Positions 27,417 through 36,106 of a stretch of DNA of 64,000 nt are shown here, in pieces. How positions within the stretch are numbered: position 1 is the first letter of the stretch; every line of letters begins with the position of its first letter. The notes beneath the pieces were generated by a model that ran no database searches, was not told where the DNA came from, and saw only the letters and a list, made by a program, of their open reading frames with translations. The stretch comes from Chelatococcus sambhunathii (GTDB taxonomy: Bacteria > Pseudomonadota > Alphaproteobacteria > Rhizobiales > Beijerinckiaceae), in NCBI RefSeq assembly GCF_001418005.1, contig NZ_LIOL01000010.1:62001-126000 (forward strand), in the 5' to 3' direction. The position numbers and the translations under genes are program-made.

Positions 27417-28360
27417 CACTCGATCTCCCGGTAGAAGATGCGGATGTAGAGTCGGCTCAGCAGGATCGTGAACAGGAGCAGCAGCATCGCCTGGGCGGAG
27501 GCCGCGCCGAGATCGAACACGCGGAAGCCGACGCGCTGAATGTAGATGGAGATGAGCTCGGTCGCCGTGCCCGGCCCGCCGCGTGTCATGGTGAAGATCA
27601 TGTCGAAGAGCTTCAGAACGTCCGCTGAGCGCAGGATGAGCATGGCCGTCAGGCCGGGCAGGAGATAGGGCAGCTGCACGTGGCGCAGCAGCGCCCAGTG
27701 GCTCTTCGTCTCCAGCCGCGCCGCCTCCTCGATGTCGATGGGCACCATGGAGAGCCCCGACAGGAAGATGAGGGCGCAGAATGGCGTCCACTGCCAGACG
27801 TCCATGATGACGATGGCGGCGAAGGCCCCGCTCGGATTGCCGAGCCAGTCGAAGGGCGCGAAGCCGAACCAGGACAGGAACTGGTTGGCGACGCCGAAGT
27901 TGCGGTTGAAGATGAGGTTGCCGAGGAGGCCGACGACGGCATAGGTAGTAGCGAGCGGCACGACGAGCGAGACGCGCGCAAGCGAGCGCATGAAGCCCCA
28001 ACCCGGCCGGTGCAGCATGAGCGCGATGAGAAGGCCGAGCGCCACCTGGATCGGCATGACGGTGAGGAAGAACCGGCCCGTCAGCAGGAGCGTGTCCCAG
28101 AAGGTCTGGTCGCTCAGCACGCGCCCGTAGTTCTCGAAGCCGACGAAGGGGAAGCCCTCGCGCGCCCGGGTGAGATTGTAGCGGCGGAAGGAGGTGACGA
28201 GCGCGAACAGCATCGGGTAGAGGCCGATCGCGAGCAGCGTCACCACAGCCGGGGCGAGGAAGAAGAGCGGCGTCCAGCGGCCGTGCTCGAGCCGGCGCCT
28301 GCGGGCGGGCCTCGCCCGGGCCGCTTCCTGTGCCAGTGCCTGTCCCTCGACGCTCATCAC
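27416..28360 (-). CDS. Sugar ABC transporter permease (MalF/UgpA type)
   Basis: A 314-residue permease with six predicted membrane segments and an EAA loop (EEAARLETKSHWALLRHVQLPYLLPG, near 225). The N-terminal cytoplasmic tail is Arg-rich (ARARPARRRRLEHGRW) before the first segment PLFFLAPAVVTLLAIGLYPMLF. It is the MalF-like half of the importer. Two adjacent in-frame starts exist, GTG at 28360 and ATG at 28357; the ATG is the more likely initiator and the difference is one residue. It follows the SIS gene directly, in a layout typical of ABC polyol importers. Confidence 0.93.
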   Translation of the reverse strand: MMSVEGQALAQEAARARPARRRRLEHGRWTPLFFLAPAVVTLLAIGLYPMLFALVTSFRRYNLTRAREGFPFVGFENYGRVLSDQTFWDTLLLTGRFFLTVMPIQVALGLLIALMLHRPGWGFMRSLARVSLVVPLATTYAVVGLLGNLIFNRNFGVANQFLSWFGFAPFDWLGNPSGAFAAIVIMDVWQWTPFCALIFLSGLSMVPIDIEEAARLETKSHWALLRHVQLPYLLPGLTAMLILRSADVLKLFDMIFTMTRGGPGTATELISIYIQRVGFRVFDLGAASAQAMLLLLFTILLSRLYIRIFYREIE

Positions 28361-28364
28361 GTCC

Positions 28365-28916
28365 CTATTCCAGATTGGTGTGGTTGGCGCGCATGGCCTC
28401 GGCGCTCACGCCGAGCTTATCCTTGAGCTTGAGGATCATAACCTCGAAGAGGATGTACTGCGCGCCCTCGTAGAGCGAGCCCATGGGCAGGACGGAGGAG
28501 GCGGGTCCCCGGTCGTCGGCCATGGTCTGGGCGGGGATGGTCAGGACCGTGTCGGCCTGTTTCGCCGCCTCGCCGCCGGGCTGCGCGGTGACGAGGAGGC
28601 AGGCCGCGCCCGCCTTCCGCGCTTCGCCCATGAGCGCGAGAACCGTCGAGAATGCGCCCGGCCCGGCCGAGACGACGAGCAGGTCGCCTTTTCCGAGCGG
28701 CGGCGTCGTCATGTCGCCCACCACCGCGGCGTCTCGGCCGAGGTGGAAGAGGCGCATGGCGAAGCCCTTGATCTGCAGGCCTTCCCGACCGACGCCGTAG
28801 AGGGCGATGCGCCTCGCCGCGGCGATGCGCTCGACCGCGGCATCGACGGCCTGTTCGTCGATACGGGCAAAGACCGCGCCGAGCTCGTCGAGCGCGCGTT
28901 GATAGAGCGAGGGCAT
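28365..28916 (-). CDS. SIS-domain sugar isomerase (6-phospho-3-hexuloisomerase-like)
   Basis: A 183-residue single SIS domain. The sugar-phosphate loop is RRIALYGVGREGLQIKGFAMRLFHLGRDAAVVGD (from about 33) and DLLVVSAGPGAFSTVLALMGEARKAGA (from about 77). Length and layout match 6-phospho-3-hexuloisomerase (HxlB/PHI) rather than two-domain aminotransferases or SIS-CBS arabinose-phosphate isomerases. In this operon it may isomerise a phosphorylated 3-ketose formed after polyol oxidation. It is placed between the substrate-binding protein and the permease genes, 81 bases after the former; a strong hairpin lies in that gap. Confidence 0.85.
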   Translation of the reverse strand: MPSLYQRALDELGAVFARIDEQAVDAAVERIAAARRIALYGVGREGLQIKGFAMRLFHLGRDAAVVGDMTTPPLGKGDLLVVSAGPGAFSTVLALMGEARKAGAACLLVTAQPGGEAAKQADTVLTIPAQTMADDRGPASSVLPMGSLYEGAQYILFEVMILKLKDKLGVSAEAMRANHTNLE

Positions 28917-28962
28917 GGAAGAGGCTCCGCCTGTGCTGTCACACGTTGGGACGATGCCGGCC

Positions 28963-28983
28963 GGCCCGGGGTTCGCCCGGGCC
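28963..28983 (-). other. Intercistronic stem-loop after the substrate-binding protein gene
   Basis: The sequence ggcccggg-gttcg-cccgggcc forms a perfect 8-bp GC stem with a 5-base loop, between the stop of the binding-protein gene (28998) and the SIS gene start (28916). There is no T-run, so it is not a full terminator. Such hairpins commonly protect the upstream mRNA segment or attenuate downstream expression, giving excess binding protein over permeases. A similar hairpin lies after urtA. Confidence 0.6.
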
Positions 28984-28997
28984 AGCGGAGCGTCTCG

Positions 28998-30347
28998 TTA
29001 CTGCAGCAGCGCCTTCTTGCCGTCGTAGTAGCCTTCCTTGGCGAGGATGTCTTCCATGCGGGTGCCGATCTCCTTGGCGCCCTGCTCGGTGGACACCTCG
29101 CCGAGCATCATCTTGGTGCCCCACTCGGCGATGATCTCGGAGATGGCCGGCCAGGCGGGGAAGCGCGGACGGAACTCCGGCACGCCCTTCTGCCAGGAGG
29201 CGACCATCGGCTCGACGAACTTGTACTTGGCCTTGATGTCGGCATCCTCGTAGATGCTCTTGCGGCCGGAGACGCCGCCGGCTTCCACATAGGCGCGGGC
29301 GATGTCCTCGGAGGTCGCCCACTGGATGAACAGCCAGGAGGCCTTCTGCTCCTTCTCCGGCGCCTGGGCGGCGACGGCGAGCGAGAAGCCGCCGAGGGCC
29401 GGCAGGCGGCCAGCCGGGCCGGAAGGCTCGGGCGCGACGGCGAGGCAGTCGACGATCTTCGACGTCGCCGGGTCGATGAGCGTCGAATAGAAGGCCGACC
29501 ATTCGGTGATCATCGCGACCTGGCCCTGTGCAAGGGCGTTGACCGCCTCGGCATGATCATAGGAGACGATGCCTGGCGGCATGTACTGCATCAGGTCCTG
29601 GCGGAACTTGAGGCCGGCCTGGCTCTCCTCGCTGAGCAGGTTCGACTTGAACTCCTTGTCGAGCAGCGAGCCACCGAAGGGCCAGAGCACGCGCATGAAG
29701 CTGTCGGCGGACTGCGTCTCGCCGCGACGCGACTGCAGCGCGAAGGCGAAGCGGTTCTTCGCCTTATCGGTGAGCTTCGGCGCGTAGGTCTCGTAGAGCT
29801 CCTGCCAGGTTTCCGGCGGCTTATCGAAGCCGGCTTCCTGCAGCATGCACTGATTGTAGAAGAGAAGGCCCGAATAGTTGTCGAAAGGCAGGCCGTAGAC
29901 CTTGCCGCCCCAGGAGCCGAAGGCGTCGAGCAGCAGCGGGAAGAAACCGTCGAGATTGAGCTTCGGATCGGTGATCGCGGGGTCGCTGGTGAATTTCTCC
30001 ACCGGTACGATCCAGCCATTCTCGGCGAATTCGCCGATCCAGACGAGGTCGACGAGCGCGATGGTGAGGTCGCCGTTGGAGCTGAAGTTGAGGACCTGCT
30101 TCTCGCGCGAGCTCTCGTAGGGCACGATCTCGTAATTGACCTTGATGCCCGTCTTCTTCTCAAACTCCGGCAGCAGCTGGATGATGGCGCGATAGCCGGG
30201 GCGGTCGAGAAAGACGACGTTGATCTGCGTCCCCTTCAGCGGCTCGGCCGCCTTCTCGAGCGACCAGTCCTGCGCCTGCGCCGGCGCGCAGAGGGCCGCG
30301 GCAGCGAGCGCGAGCGCACCGACCGCAGCATGCGTGAACAGTCTCAT
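28998..30347 (-). CDS. Extracellular sugar/polyol ABC transporter substrate-binding protein
   Basis: A 449-residue family-1 solute-binding protein. A signal peptide is present ([26 protein letters not shown], cleavage near residue 26). The mature part starts [38 protein letters not shown], with [17 protein letters not shown] and [27 protein letters not shown] typical of the polyol-type binding proteins (sorbitol/mannitol-like). It captures the substrate in the periplasm for the two downstream permeases. Its start overlaps the dehydrogenase stop by 4 bases (ATGA). Confidence 0.93.
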   Translation of the reverse strand: MRLFTHAAVGALALAAAALCAPAQAQDWSLEKAAEPLKGTQINVVFLDRPGYRAIIQLLPEFEKKTGIKVNYEIVPYESSREKQVLNFSSNGDLTIALVDLVWIGEFAENGWIVPVEKFTSDPAITDPKLNLDGFFPLLLDAFGSWGGKVYGLPFDNYSGLLFYNQCMLQEAGFDKPPETWQELYETYAPKLTDKAKNRFAFALQSRRGETQSADSFMRVLWPFGGSLLDKEFKSNLLSEESQAGLKFRQDLMQYMPPGIVSYDHAEAVNALAQGQVAMITEWSAFYSTLIDPATSKIVDCLAVAPEPSGPAGRLPALGGFSLAVAAQAPEKEQKASWLFIQWATSEDIARAYVEAGGVSGRKSIYEDADIKAKYKFVEPMVASWQKGVPEFRPRFPAWPAISEIIAEWGTKMMLGEVSTEQGAKEIGTRMEDILAKEGYYDGKKALLQ

Positions 30348-31387
30348 GAGCGTCTCCCCTGATTATTGTCGTTCGGAAAAATGATGCTCTTGACCATGCC
30401 GGGGGCGTCTTCGGCGTGCAGGCGGAAGGCCTCCGGCGCCTCGTCCAGCGTGAAGCGGTGGCTGACCAGCACGTTCACGTCGACCTTGCCGGTCGCGACG
30501 AGTTCGATGGCCCGCGGATAGACGTCCCCCATCCGCCGGGCGAACTTGATCTTGAGGCCGCGCCGGCGCGCCTCGGCGGCCGGCAGCGTGTAGGTGTCCC
30601 CGTCCGGGATGCCGACGAGGACGACGCGCCCGCCGATGCGGGCGGCGAGCACGGCATCGCGGAAGCCTTCGGGCGCATTGGTGGCTTCCACCACGAGCGG
30701 GCAGCCCTCGCCCTTCGTCCAATCGCGGATCTCGGCCACCGAGGCGCCCGCGCGCGTCGCGCCGAGCTTCGTGGCGAGGTCGCGGCGGTGCAGCTGCGGG
30801 TCAACGGCGAGGATCTCGCCGGCGCCGGCCGCCTTGAGTACCTGCAGGATGAGAAGACCGATCGGGCCGCAGCCGACGAGCGCCACCCGCTCCAGAAGCC
30901 GGGGCTTGGCGAGGTCGACTGCATGGATGGCGACGCCGAGCGGCTCCAGCATCACCGCCTCTTCGGGCGTGAAGCGATGGGCCAGCGGCACGATCAGGTC
31001 TTCGGGCACCCAGATGCGCTCGGTCATGGCGCCGTCGAACGGCGGGGCACCGATGAACTCGACGTTGGGGCAGAGGTTGGGGTGGCCCGAGCGGCAATGG
31101 TCGCAGTGGCCGCAGGCATGGTTGGGGTCGACCGCGACGAGGTCGCCCCGGGCCAGCCCGCGTGCCGGCAGGTCCTCGGCAAGATAGCCGGCAAACTCGT
31201 GACCCGGCACGAAAGGCGCAAGGATCCTGGCCGAGCCGATGCCGCCGTCCTTGTAATAGTGCAGGTCGCTGCCGCACAGGCCGACGGCCGCCACCTCGAG
31301 CAGCGCCTCGCCGGGCTGCCCCTCGCGCAGGTTGAAGGGGGCGACCCGTGCATCGTGCGCGCCGTGGAGGAAAAGAGCTTTGCCCAT
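30344..31387 (-). CDS. Zinc-dependent polyol dehydrogenase (MDR family, sorbitol/idonate dehydrogenase-like)
   Basis: A 347-residue medium-chain dehydrogenase. It has the catalytic-zinc region [17 protein letters not shown] and PGHEFAG, the four-cysteine structural zinc loop [15 protein letters not shown] (about 94-108), and an NAD-binding motif [29 protein letters not shown] near 167. The DLHYY and [10 protein letters not shown] features point to a polyol or aldonate dehydrogenase (sorbitol, L-idonate). It is the first gene of the operon, which starts from the promoter at 31427-31455. The start MGKALFLHG at 31387 has a GGGGCG ribosome-binding sequence close upstream; 34 extra codons in frame lack similarity and would include the promoter. 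Confidence 0.93.
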   Translation of the reverse strand: MGKALFLHGAHDARVAPFNLREGQPGEALLEVAAVGLCGSDLHYYKDGGIGSARILAPFVPGHEFAGYLAEDLPARGLARGDLVAVDPNHACGHCDHCRSGHPNLCPNVEFIGAPPFDGAMTERIWVPEDLIVPLAHRFTPEEAVMLEPLGVAIHAVDLAKPRLLERVALVGCGPIGLLILQVLKAAGAGEILAVDPQLHRRDLATKLGATRAGASVAEIRDWTKGEGCPLVVEATNAPEGFRDAVLAARIGGRVVLVGIPDGDTYTLPAAEARRRGLKIKFARRMGDVYPRAIELVATGKVDVNVLVSHRFTLDEAPEAFRLHAEDAPGMVKSIIFPNDNNQGRRS

Positions 31388-31426
31388 ATGGTCGCCCCGT
31401 TGGTCGCCCGTTCCGAATGCGACTCC

Positions 31427-31455
31427 TTTATACAGATGTAATTCTGTCATTACAA
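31427..31455 (-). promoter_or_regulatory. Sigma-70-like promoter of the polyol operon
   Basis: Read on the minus strand, TTGTAA (31455-31450) and TATAAA (31432-31427) are separated by exactly 17 bases, a good match to -35 and -10 elements. Transcription would begin near 31420, about 33 bases before the dehydrogenase start. This is one of the few AT-rich patches in the region. Confidence 0.65.
31437..31454. promoter_or_regulatory. Candidate operator palindrome (likely SorC-type regulator site)
   Basis: TGTAAT-tctgtc-ATTACA is a perfect 6+6 inverted repeat occupying the spacer and part of the -35 element of the polyol operon promoter. A bound repressor would block RNA polymerase. The regulator encoded at 24679-25680 in the same operon is the obvious candidate; this assignment is inference. 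Confidence 0.55.
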
Positions 31456-31680
31456 TCGTATCAGCGCGGCGGCGCGGGTTCAGTGACACGCGGCGGTTGC
31501 GGCGACTTGAAAGCGCCGCATTGCCCTCCCATATCAGCGTCTCGGGCAGGTTCCGATGCGCAGGATGCGCGGAAGGGCCGGGAGGACAGCTGATCTTGGG
31601 GTTGCGTCGACCGCACCCCGATGCCCGTTTACCCAGAACAAGAAGGACATTGCTGCGGCTATGATCGCGGCGGACAGATC

Positions 31681-31890
31681 ATGAGTAAAATGGAGAAGTT
31701 GAAGAGCGTGGTTGCCCGGGCGCGTCCGGCGCCGCATGTGGTGGCGACCGGGCCTGCCCGGCGACCCGAGACGTCTCGTCGGTCGGACGTGGCAATGATG
31801 CGCCGGGCCCAGGAGCCAATCTGGCATCCCGAACCTTGCGGCCTGTCGCGCGGCGAACTGCGGGCCATCGTCGCCGACGTGCTCGGCTGA
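31681..31890 (+). CDS. Small protein of unknown function
   Basis: A possible 69-residue protein (MSKMEKLKSVVARARP ... SRGELRAIVADVLG). The N-terminal half is basic and Arg/Pro-rich, the C-terminal end IWHPEPCGLSRGELRAIVADVLG looks folded. No signal peptide or membrane segment. In-frame ATG at 31621 would add 20 less protein-like residues (including two cysteines). I do not recognise it. It sits in a gap between the polyol operon promoter and a DUF4167-like gene and shares orientation with the latter. Coding status is moderately supported by codon composition only. Confidence 0.5.
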   Translation: MSKMEKLKSVVARARPAPHVVATGPARRPETSRRSDVAMMRRAQEPIWHPEPCGLSRGELRAIVADVLG

Positions 31891-31943
31891 GCCGGGCGTG
31901 AATGCAAGCGGAGCCGGCGAGGCCGGCTTCACGGTCATGACCC

Positions 31944-32144
31944 ATGAACCAGGATGAATCCCAGGCTATCCGCCCGCGCTCGGCGGAGCGGCAACCGGCC
32001 GGCGCCGAGGCGCGCCGCACCTATGAGCGTTATCTCGCGCTCGCTCGCGGCGAAGAGCGCATCGGACACCGCATCGAGGCCGAACGTTTCTATCAATATG
32101 CCGAACACTATCTGCGTCTGAGCAAGGGACGGAACGAACCGTAG
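31944..32144 (+). CDS. DUF4167-like small protein
   Basis: A 66-residue protein whose core EARRTYERYLALARGEERIGHRIEAERFYQYAEHYLRLSKG matches, from memory, the short N-terminal DUF4167 segment common in Hyphomicrobiales (ARRNYERYLALARAEA..GDRVAAENYYQHAEHYFR). The usual DUF4167 proteins continue into a long Asn/Gln/Arg-rich, probably RNA-associated tail, absent here. It looks like a stand-alone version of the helical core. It follows the preceding small gene by 53 bases and is convergent with the large GGDEF-EAL gene. The family's function is unknown. Confidence 0.75.
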   Translation: MNQDESQAIRPRSAERQPAGAEARRTYERYLALARGEERIGHRIEAERFYQYAEHYLRLSKGRNEP

Positions 32145-32165
32145 CCGGCCCGCGCCGGCCCCTCG

Positions 32166-34442
32166 TCAGCGCAGGCGTGCGGGATAGTGCAGGGCGGGCC
32201 GATCCTGCTTGCGCAGCTGCGAGCGCAACATGTCGAACGGCCCGGCCTTGCTGAAGCGGAAGCCCTGCGCCGCGTCGCAGCCGATGGCGCGCAGGAACTC
32301 GAGCTGCACGTCCGTCTCGACACCCTCGGCGATGACCGTCAGGCCGAGATTGTGCGCGAGTTCGATGAGGGCACGGATGATGGCCGGGCTTTCAGCTTCC
32401 CGACCGATGCCGGCGACGAACGAGCGGTCGATCTTGATGCAGTTGATCGGGAAGTCCCGGAGGTGCGTCAGCGACGAATAGCCCGTGCCGAAATCGTCGA
32501 GCGCAATCGGCACGCCGGCCTCGCTCAGTTCCTCGACCGCGAGGCGGACGTTACGTGCCTGCTCGCCCATCAGCACCGTCTCGGTCACCTCCAGCTTGAT
32601 CCAGGACGGTGGAATATCGCGGGCGCGCAATTGGCGCAGGAAGCGCTCGGCGAAGTCGCCGCCGGCGAATTCTGCCGCACTCGCATTGACGCCGATGACG
32701 ATCGGTCCCTCGAAACCTTCGGCGCGCAGTTCGGCGAGATGGGAGGTCACCAGGTTGAGGACGCGCTCGCCGATGCGCCGAGCGCTGTCCTGATCGGCGA
32801 AAGCGTGGGAAAAGGCCTGCGGTGACATAAGCATGCCGTCGCGCCCGCGGATCCGCACGAGCGCTTCATAGCCGCTGAGCTGGCCGTTCCGCAGCTTCAC
32901 GATGGGCTGGTAGAATGGCACGAGCCGGTTGCTCGCAAGGGCCTTGCGCACGGTCTCGACGGCCAGCCGCCGTTCATCGAACAGCGATGCGACCTCAGGA
33001 GCGTAGGTCCCGACCGCGCCGCGCTCGCGCCGCTTGGCAGTGTAGAGGGCCACATCCGCGCATTTCAGCAGTCCATCGGCTGTCGTGGCATCGGTCGGAT
33101 AGGTGGCAAGGCCGACCGTGGTCGTCACGTAATGGCGATCGCTGCCGATGCGGATGGGCTTTCGAATGGCGGCGACGACACGAGCAGCCACCCGCTCGGC
33201 GCCGTCTACCTGGCTGCTCTCGTCGCAGACGATGGCAAATTCGTCGCCGCCGAGGCGGGCGAGGAACATATCCCGGCCGCTGCAGATCTGCCCGAGCCGT
33301 TCGGCGACCGCGATCAGCACCCGGTCGCCGACATGGTGTCCGCAGGTGTCGTTGATCTCCTTGAAGCCGTCAAGATCGAGCAGCAGGAGCCAGACGGGCC
33401 TGCCGGCGGCGGCGGCTCTATCCACCACCGCCTCGAGATGGGTCTTGAAAGCGGCGCGGTTGGCGACACCGGTCAGCCCGTCAAGGTGGGCCGCCCGCCA
33501 CAGGGCCTGGGTGGCCTCGATCTCGCGAGTTACATCCTGGACGACGCCGACGACGCGCACGTGGCCGTCGTCGTCGCCCGCCACACGCTCCCCGATCGCG
33601 CGCACGGTGCGCCGCTCGCCGGCGGCGGTGACGAGGTCAGCCTCGAAGGAACAAGGACTGCCGGTGCTTGCGGTCAGCTCCAGCTGGCGTCGCATGGCGG
33701 CGCCGGCCTCCGGCGTGTAGCGGGCGACCACATCGTCGATGTGCAGGCGGCTGCCGATTTCGAGATCGTGCAGGCGGTAGACTTCGTCCGACCAGGTGAT
33801 TTCCCCCGTCGCGGCGTCATATTCCCATCCGCCAATCGAGGCGAGGTGCTCCGTCTGCGCGAGCAGCCTGTTGCGGCGGGCGAGCGCCTCGCTCTGACAC
33901 CGGGCATTGGCCTCCGAGACGGCAAGCTTGACCGCGTTGGCGTGGGCGCGGATCAGCCCCTCCACCACCTGGCCGAATTCGGTCAGTATGCGGGCCTTGT
34001 CCGCGTCGAAGCTCCTCGGCTTCGTGTCGAGCAGGCACAGCGTGCCCAGCTGGTGGCCGCTGTCGCTGCGCAGTGGGCAGCCGGCATAGAAGCGTGCGTA
34101 GGGTGGGCCCTGGACGAACGGGTTGTCGTGGAAGCGCGGGTCGGCGTGCGTGTCCTTGATCACGAAGACGCCATTCTCGACGAGGGCGTAGTTGCAGAAG
34201 GCGTAGCGCCGCGGCGTCTCCTCGATGTCGAGGCCGTGCCGGGCCTTGAACCACTGCCTGTCCTTCTCGAGGAAGGAGATCACGCTGATCGGGCAATCGA
34301 AGAAGGATGCTGCCAATCGCACCACGGCATCGAAGTCAGGCCCGGTGGGGGTGCCGACGATACCCAGCATCTCGAGGGACTGTAGACGGGCCTCCTCATC
34401 CCCTGCGATCGGGTATGGCAGCATGTGAAGACCCGCGTGCAT
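32166..34442 (-). CDS. GAF-PAS-GGDEF-EAL cyclic-di-GMP signalling protein
   Basis: A 758-residue soluble protein. GAF domain (about 25-165: FFDCPISVISFLEKDRQWFKA, CPLRSDSGHQLGTLCLLDT), PAS-like region (about 190-310), GGDEF domain (about 320-480) with intact ARLGGDEFAIV, and EAL domain (about 495-745). The EAL part keeps YEALVRI, GVNASAAEF, KLEVTETVLM, LDDFGTGYSSL, IKIDRSFV and IAEGVET, so phosphodiesterase activity is expected. A typical RxxD inhibitory site is not seen just before GGDEF. The protein could make or degrade c-di-GMP in response to a small ligand or redox cue. No membrane segment. ATG 34424 (MLPYPIAGDE) is an alternative start. Confidence 0.93.
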   Translation of the reverse strand: MHAGLHMLPYPIAGDEEARLQSLEMLGIVGTPTGPDFDAVVRLAASFFDCPISVISFLEKDRQWFKARHGLDIEETPRRYAFCNYALVENGVFVIKDTHADPRFHDNPFVQGPPYARFYAGCPLRSDSGHQLGTLCLLDTKPRSFDADKARILTEFGQVVEGLIRAHANAVKLAVSEANARCQSEALARRNRLLAQTEHLASIGGWEYDAATGEITWSDEVYRLHDLEIGSRLHIDDVVARYTPEAGAAMRRQLELTASTGSPCSFEADLVTAAGERRTVRAIGERVAGDDDGHVRVVGVVQDVTREIEATQALWRAAHLDGLTGVANRAAFKTHLEAVVDRAAAAGRPVWLLLLDLDGFKEINDTCGHHVGDRVLIAVAERLGQICSGRDMFLARLGGDEFAIVCDESSQVDGAERVAARVVAAIRKPIRIGSDRHYVTTTVGLATYPTDATTADGLLKCADVALYTAKRRERGAVGTYAPEVASLFDERRLAVETVRKALASNRLVPFYQPIVKLRNGQLSGYEALVRIRGRDGMLMSPQAFSHAFADQDSARRIGERVLNLVTSHLAELRAEGFEGPIVIGVNASAAEFAGGDFAERFLRQLRARDIPPSWIKLEVTETVLMGEQARNVRLAVEELSEAGVPIALDDFGTGYSSLTHLRDFPINCIKIDRSFVAGIGREAESPAIIRALIELAHNLGLTVIAEGVETDVQLEFLRAIGCDAAQGFRFSKAGPFDMLRSQLRKQDRPALHYPARLR

Positions 34443-34674
34443 TCAACGAATCGATCCATCATAGAATCTTGATGCCCGCCGACAATAGACTGCCTCGGTC
34501 CCTGCCGGCCCGGCGGACTGGCCACTGAAAGGGCATGCTTCCGGCCAATCCGCGATCAGTTTGCCCATCTCTTGGGCGGCTATGTGGCGGCTCCCACCTC
34601 GCTTCAGCTTTCCACGGGCGATTTGGCACGCAATTTGATAGGCTTCGTCAAGGCGCGTTGCTGCGGGAGGACAC

Positions 34675-36093
34675 ATGACGCCGAGAGCCTTCGACGAGAT
34701 GGGCGGCTTCGGAGAGGGTTGCAGGCCGTGCTACGCGGCACTGAAGCGGTGGCTCGATGAGGCCCCTGCGGAACTCCTCGATCAGCGGCGCAAGGAGGCA
34801 GAACTCCTTTTTCGCCGCATCGGCATCACCTTCGCCGTCTACGGCGAACAGGCGGCCCAGGAGCGGCTCATCCCCTTCGACATCATTCCCCGCGTCATCG
34901 CCGGGAACGAGTGGCGCAAGCTGTCCCACGGGCTCGAGCAGCGGGTGAAGGCGCTCAACGCCCTCCTAAAGGATGTCTACGGCCATCGCGAGATCGTGCG
35001 CGCGGGTGTCGTCCCCGAAGAGCTCATCCTCTGCAATCCCTACTTCCGGCCCGAGATGGCGCAATTGCGCCTCGCAGGCGACATCTACGTTGCGATCGCC
35101 GGCATCGACGTAGTGCGCGTCGATGCCGATACGTTCTATGTGCTCGAGGACAATGCCCGCACGCCCTCCGGCGTTTCCTACATGTTGGAGAATCGGGAGG
35201 CGATGATTCGGCTCTTCCCTGAACTGTTCTCCCGCCAGAGCATCGCGCCGGTCGACGGGTATCCGGACGAATTGCTCGCGACGCTTCACTCCATCGCGCC
35301 GCGACGCGGCGAGGAGTCGTGCGTGGTGCTGCTGACGCCGGGGCCCTACAACAGCGCCTACTACGAGCACTCCTTCCTCGCCGACAAGCTGGGCGTCGAG
35401 TTGGTGGAGGGACGCGATCTCTTCGTGCGCGACGAGACGGTCTTCATGCGGACCACGCAAGGGCCCAAGCGGGTCGACGTCATCTACAGCCGCATTGACG
35501 ACGATTTTCTCGATCCGCTCGCCTTTCGACCTGATTCAGTCCTCGGCGTGCCGGGGCTGATGCTCGCCTATCGGGCGGGCAACGTGAGCCTGGCCAATGC
35601 GGTGGGCACGGGCGTCGCCGACGACAAGGCGATCTACAGCTATATGCCCGAGATCGTGCGCTTCTATCTCGGCGAGGAACCGATCCTGCAGAACGTGCCG
35701 ACCTGGCGCTGCCGCGAGCCGGAGGCGCTCGCCTATGTCCTCGACCATCTCGGAGACCTCGTCGTCAAGGAGGTCAACGGCTCGGGCGGCTACGGCATGC
35801 TCGTCGGCCCGGCGGCGGATGCGGCGACGCGACGGCTTTTCGCCGAGAAGCTCAAGCGCCGGCCCGACAATTTCATCGCCCAGCCGACGCTGGCGCTCTC
35901 CACCTGCCCGACCTTCGTCGGCTCGGGCATCGCCCCGCGTCACGTCGACCTGCGCCCCTTCGTGCTGACCGGCGCCGACAAGGTGCGCATTGTCCCCGGC
36001 GGGCTGACACGGGTGGCGCTCGTCGAAGGCTCGCTCGTCGTCAATTCGAGCCAGGGCGGTGGCACGAAGGACACCTGGATCCTGGGCGAATGA
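34675..36093 (+). CDS. Circularly permuted ATP-grasp protein (Anbu operon)
   Basis: A 472-residue protein of the circularly permuted ATP-grasp family (DUF404/DUF407 type). Typical segments: FDIIPRVIAGNEWRKLSHGLEQRVKALN near 64, YVLEDNARTPSGVSYMLENREAM near 158, VVKEVNGSGGYGML near 362 and SSQGGGTKDTWIL at the C-terminus. ATP-grasp enzymes form peptide-like amide bonds; in this conserved gene group the enzyme is thought to make or attach a small peptide. It is the first of four co-directional genes ending with Anbu; the next starts 13 bases after its stop. Confidence 0.93.
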   Translation: MTPRAFDEMGGFGEGCRPCYAALKRWLDEAPAELLDQRRKEAELLFRRIGITFAVYGEQAAQERLIPFDIIPRVIAGNEWRKLSHGLEQRVKALNALLKDVYGHREIVRAGVVPEELILCNPYFRPEMAQLRLAGDIYVAIAGIDVVRVDADTFYVLEDNARTPSGVSYMLENREAMIRLFPELFSRQSIAPVDGYPDELLATLHSIAPRRGEESCVVLLTPGPYNSAYYEHSFLADKLGVELVEGRDLFVRDETVFMRTTQGPKRVDVIYSRIDDDFLDPLAFRPDSVLGVPGLMLAYRAGNVSLANAVGTGVADDKAIYSYMPEIVRFYLGEEPILQNVPTWRCREPEALAYVLDHLGDLVVKEVNGSGGYGMLVGPAADAATRRLFAEKLKRRPDNFIAQPTLALSTCPTFVGSGIAPRHVDLRPFVLTGADKVRIVPGGLTRVALVEGSLVVNSSQGGGTKDTWILGE

Positions 36094-36106
36094 TGGCGAA
36101 CGACCG

